Source: SAR92 clade bacterium H455
GTDB taxonomy: Bacteria > Pseudomonadota > Gammaproteobacteria > Pseudomonadales > Porticoccaceae
Assembly (NCBI GenBank): GCA_024802545.1
Contig: CP103416.1
Coordinates: 496,001-560,000 of the forward strand
Direction: 5' to 3'
Length of the DNA: 64,000 nt
The translations under genes were made by a program, and so were the position numbers. Shown in pieces: positions 61,034-64,000 of the stretch. The notes beneath the pieces are model-generated. The model saw only the letters and a program-made list of their open reading frames with translations. It made no database searches and was not told the origin of the DNA. The stretch's first letter is position 1; every line of letters begins with the position of its first letter.

Positions 61034-62110
61034 TCACTCAGCGACAAAACCCTTCCAATTTCTCATGTATTCAACAAAGGTATCACTTAGCCCTTCGCTG
61101 CGTAAATGCTCTGGCGAAACCGGATTAGCCACTGGCTTGAAATCGCCATCGGCTTGCATCTGCAATGGGTAGTCGTGGTGCAAAATTGCGCCGCGACCCA
61201 AGAGGATAAAATCGATATCAGCTGCCATGGCCTGACGAATTTCGTCTGGTGTGCGCAGTTTGCCGGCTATGCCCAGGGCAATATCGCCACGCTCGAGCTC
61301 GGTGAAATAGGACAGCAGGGTACGGCCCTTGAACTCTTCTTCCACTGGCTCTTTGAAAACATCCCACAGGGACATATCGAGAAAATCGATTTTGCCATCA
61401 CTGAGAATTGTCTGCGTAAAGGCAAGCATATCGGTGAGTTCCACATCGAAGCGTTCCGGCGACAGGCGCAGGCCGAGAATAAAGCCAGGGCTACAGCGTG
61501 CTCGTATACCGTCGATAATATCGCGAATCAGTCGTCCGCGATTTTCCAAGCTACCGCCGTACTGGTCTTCCCGCTGATTGATGGTGCCACTTAAAAATTG
61601 CGCCAGAATGTAACCGTGGGCGCCGTGTAGTTCGACCCCCTCAAAGCCGGCCTTTTCGGCGCGCTCGGCTGCGGCAATAAAGTCTTCGCTCAGCTGCTCC
61701 ACTTCTTCGGTGGTCATGGCGCGGGCGCCAGTCTCTTCGTTGTCCGATGGGCAGAGGGGTGGTTCACCAATCAAGTCTGCGGGGGAGCGCATGCCGGCAT
61801 GATGGAGTTGCACCAGGGAAACACTGTTATGTTGTTTAATGCCATTGGCAAGACGGGTTAGACCTTCGAGATGGTGATCGGAAAAAATACCCAGCTGACC
61901 TGGAAACCCTTGCCCTACAGCCTGCACATGCGCGGCGCAGGTCATGGTTAGCGAGAAACCACCCTCGGCGCGCTTGGTCAGCCAGTGATATTCGTCGTCG
62001 GATAGCGTGCCATCAACATGACTCTGGGAGTTGGTCAGTGGCGCTAAAATAAAGCGGTTTTTGAGTGTTGCGCCAGAGCTCAGATTAAGTGGCTGGAAAA
62101 TGTCGGTCAT
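61034..62110 (-). CDS. NADH:flavin oxidoreductase (Old Yellow Enzyme family)
   Basis: A second OYE-like enzyme, 358 residues, distinct from the one at 58131. The barrel has LKNRFILAPLTN, VSLVQLHHAGMR near residue 100, GFEGVELHGAHGYILAQFLSGTINQREDQYGGSLENRGR near 160-195, and ILLGRGAI near the end. It ends near a typical DTFVEYMRNWKGFV. Plain single-barrel length fits yeast OYE and bacterial YqjM-type enzymes. Substrate is unknown. Confidence 0.91.
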   Translation of the reverse strand: MTDIFQPLNLSSGATLKNRFILAPLTNSQSHVDGTLSDDEYHWLTKRAEGGFSLTMTCAAHVQAVGQGFPGQLGIFSDHHLEGLTRLANGIKQHNSVSLVQLHHAGMRSPADLIGEPPLCPSDNEETGARAMTTEEVEQLSEDFIAAAERAEKAGFEGVELHGAHGYILAQFLSGTINQREDQYGGSLENRGRLIRDIIDGIRARCSPGFILGLRLSPERFDVELTDMLAFTQTILSDGKIDFLDMSLWDVFKEPVEEEFKGRTLLSYFTELERGDIALGIAGKLRTPDEIRQAMAADIDFILLGRGAILHHDYPLQMQADGDFKPVANPVSPEHLRSEGLSDTFVEYMRNWKGFVAE

Positions 62111-62260
62111 AGAATTCTTCTTATTATGTACGAATTTACTGATGGCTTAATTTGACCCCGTGAACATAGCCGCTGGACAGTTATTGGCTTGCTGGATTTT
62201 CACTGAATTTACTTTTCGCGCTTACTATACAGGGTTAATGTGCGAGGTTACTTTCCTGGC

Positions 62261-64000
62261 TTACTCTCCAGGTCGATAGCGTCGATTAATTTTATCCTTA
62301 CGCAACTCTGGATCAAATAGCGGGTCGTGCAAAATCTCTGCGGCATAGTCCTCGGCTTGATCTGCGTAGTGGGGAGATGCTGTATCCAGAGTTGCTGCAC
62401 CAAACTGATGCACACCACGAATTTTCTGTACCCCCTCAGCATCCCAGGAGACAAAATAATAGAGGCCGTCGCCCGCTATATTGGTTTGATAGCCGTCCTC
62501 CTCCATACCCCGAGCATAAATAGCGCGCAATGTATCTGGGCCACCGCCTACTGGCAGGTTGAGGTCGCCGCGCACATGGCGGTTAATATCACCCCAGAGT
62601 GGATCTATACGACCTGTGGCGGCCATCAGTCTGTCGGCACAGTAATAGAAGGCTTCGGCCACATCAGGTGTCGGCTCGCCCTTTTGCTCGGCCAGCCATT
62701 CGGCACCGATCACACAGGTGGACATTGCCGCACCGCGATTTTCAATATCAGTGGATAGATCCCAGTCGCGAATCATAGCCTGGGCATCCACATAGTATTG
62801 CTCTTCAGAATCAGCCAGAGGCAGGTTGATGGCCCCCTGCAGGAAACCCACGGCCCGAGAATTGGGACTGTATTTTTTGTCGTGCTTAATCTGGGAGAAC
62901 TCCTCCTCAGAGATTGGGCTGAGCTCGGCAAACATCTCCAAGCCGCGCACTGCGCGATTGGTCATGCGTGTGGGGAAGCCATCTTCAAGGCGATAGTCGG
63001 CTATATTTGGATTGCTGCCTTCTGCAGTGATAAAGAACGGGCTCTGATTGGCGCTGTGAATCCAGCCAGACTCGGGATTAATCACCTGAGGCAGTTCGTC
63101 GAAAGGCATGTAGTCCTGCCATATCAGGTTGCTATCGTCGCCGGGCAGATACTGGCTCCAGTCGTAACCTGCAACCCGGACGGGCGTCAGGGAGTTGTGC
63201 ACAAACATAATATTGCTGTCGCGGTCGGCGTAGACAAAGTTAAAGCTGGCAAAGCTGTGAATGCGCAGGGCATCGCGCCACTGCTCGAGGTTTTGCGCTT
63301 TGTTCATGGCCAGCCACTGCTCTACTTGACGCATCTTGCCCATGCCCGCATAGCGAATGGCGTAGGTACCGTGATCAGTTTGCAGCACCGGGCCATGGGC
63401 TGAACGCAGGCCTAGCTCGGTGGCCGTCCAGGGTAGGAAGCCCCATAACTTAACCTTAATCTCCAGCTCGGCGGCTTCAAGGTCGTGCCACTGGCCATCC
63501 ATGCGATAGCGCAGTGGATCTTCAGGATCTATATCCAGCACATAGACATCCACCAGATCCGGTTTGTTAACTGTCGCGCCCCAGGCAATATTTTCATTAA
63601 AGCCGACACCTATGGTGGCGCTGCCGGGAAATAATCCACCCATAGCATTTAAGCCCTCACCACTTTGTATATGCGCCTCGTACCAGGCCACAGGTCCTGT
63701 GGTTGGTTGGTGGGAGTTAATGGCTAGACGTGTTGCGCCGTCGGTGCTGTTGGCCGGTGAAATGGCCGAGGCGTTGGAGCCTATAGGTAAATTGTTATAG
63801 GTGACACCATTGGCGGTGCTGATGGGCTGTTGGCGCTCGCTGCTCATCACCTCCTTTAAGACGCCATCAAAGCCGTAGAAGAGGATATGGCGGAACATAT
63901 AACCGGCGATAATATCTTTGCCTGTAATCGGCAGCTCGGCCACGGCTCGCTCTGGGTTGATGGCAGCATAGTAATTTAGGCCATCGGCATAAGCTTCTAT
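62261..64000 (-). CDS. Penicillin acylase-family N-terminal-nucleophile hydrolase, 5' end beyond right edge
   Basis: The window holds the last 579 residues of an Ntn acylase (penicillin amidase / AHL acylase family). The autocatalytic cleavage site is visible as IGSNASAISPANSTDG, where the Ser after Gly becomes the new N-terminus of the beta chain; then GVAWYEAHIQSG-like and GVGFNENIAWGATVN follow, all typical. The frame is open to the edge, and a signal peptide and the alpha chain should lie outside. Family members hydrolyse beta-lactams, N-acyl-homoserine lactones or lipopeptides; which one cannot be told. Confidence 0.9.
   Translation of the reverse strand: MEAYADGLNYYAAINPERAVAELPITGKDIIAGYMFRHILFYGFDGVLKEVMSSERQQPISTANGVTYNNLPIGSNASAISPANSTDGATRLAINSHQPTTGPVAWYEAHIQSGEGLNAMGGLFPGSATIGVGFNENIAWGATVNKPDLVDVYVLDIDPEDPLRYRMDGQWHDLEAAELEIKVKLWGFLPWTATELGLRSAHGPVLQTDHGTYAIRYAGMGKMRQVEQWLAMNKAQNLEQWRDALRIHSFASFNFVYADRDSNIMFVHNSLTPVRVAGYDWSQYLPGDDSNLIWQDYMPFDELPQVINPESGWIHSANQSPFFITAEGSNPNIADYRLEDGFPTRMTNRAVRGLEMFAELSPISEEEFSQIKHDKKYSPNSRAVGFLQGAINLPLADSEEQYYVDAQAMIRDWDLSTDIENRGAAMSTCVIGAEWLAEQKGEPTPDVAEAFYYCADRLMAATGRIDPLWGDINRHVRGDLNLPVGGGPDTLRAIYARGMEEDGYQTNIAGDGLYYFVSWDAEGVQKIRGVHQFGAATLDTASPHYADQAEDYAAEILHDPLFDPELRKDKINRRYRPGE

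Overview
The window looks like a chromosomal segment of a free-living, probably marine, gammaproteobacterium. This rests on gene content, not on a marker gene: TamA/TamB, three large TonB-dependent receptors each next to catabolic genes, a GH16 laminarinase-like gene, a haloalkane dehalogenase, Old Yellow Enzymes and drug and metal efflux systems, with mid-range GC. A SAR92/Porticoccaceae- or Halieaceae-like origin is a guess. No rRNA, tRNA, CRISPR array or prophage was seen.

Layout. (1) 1-7.9 kb: urease genes ureD-A-B-C (ureC runs off the left edge), a purine-type phosphoribosyltransferase, a TonB receptor and a divergent NCS2/AzgA-type purine permease. Together they suggest uptake and use of purines and urea nitrogen. 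(2) 7.9-9.1 kb: an intact IS3-family element with 25/27 matching terminal repeats and an ATT target duplication. It landed on the stop codon of a DUF6122 gene. (3) 9.8-18 kb: a secreted duplicated-domain protein, then an operon of acetoacetate-decarboxylase-like enzyme, 3-hydroxyacyl-CoA dehydrogenase and GPH transporter, opposite a second TonB receptor and a TetR regulator. (4) 18-24 kb: a coupled pair of Asp-nucleophile alpha/beta hydrolases (one haloalkane-dehalogenase-like), a thiolase, a PF10118 metal-dependent hydrolase and an exported metallo-beta-lactamase-fold hydrolase. (5) 24-33.4 kb: a probable uncharacterised catabolic locus with an amidohydrolase, an IclR regulator, an alpha/beta hydrolase, a citryl-CoA-lyase-like enzyme, and a divergent TonB receptor - VOC dioxygenase - WrbA-like flavoprotein - PaaK-like CoA ligase operon. 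Two adjacent IclR-like palindromes lie in the divergent promoter. (6) 33.7-38.5 kb: tamA-tamB. (7) 38.6-42.6 kb: a broken GH16 gene, a serine hydrolase and an ArsB/NhaD-type transporter. (8) 42.7-52 kb: EmrAB-MarR, DUF2237, a methyltransferase and a CusBA-type Cu/Ag exporter whose adaptor ends in a repeated MDHSA tail, preceded by a Cys/His-rich exported protein. (9) 52.5-64 kb: MFS transporter, Bax-like glucosaminidase, M19 dipeptidase, DUF4399, a cysteine-less glutaredoxin-like protein, a thioesterase, two Old Yellow Enzymes around a DnaQ/GIY-YIG fusion, and a penicillin-acylase-family enzyme cut by the right edge.

The strongest leads are the IclR-linked locus with its double operator, the IS that replaced a stop codon, the doubly damaged GH16 gene, the CusB repeat tail, and a window-wide habit of short (12-22 bp) tandem duplications near gene ends and starts.
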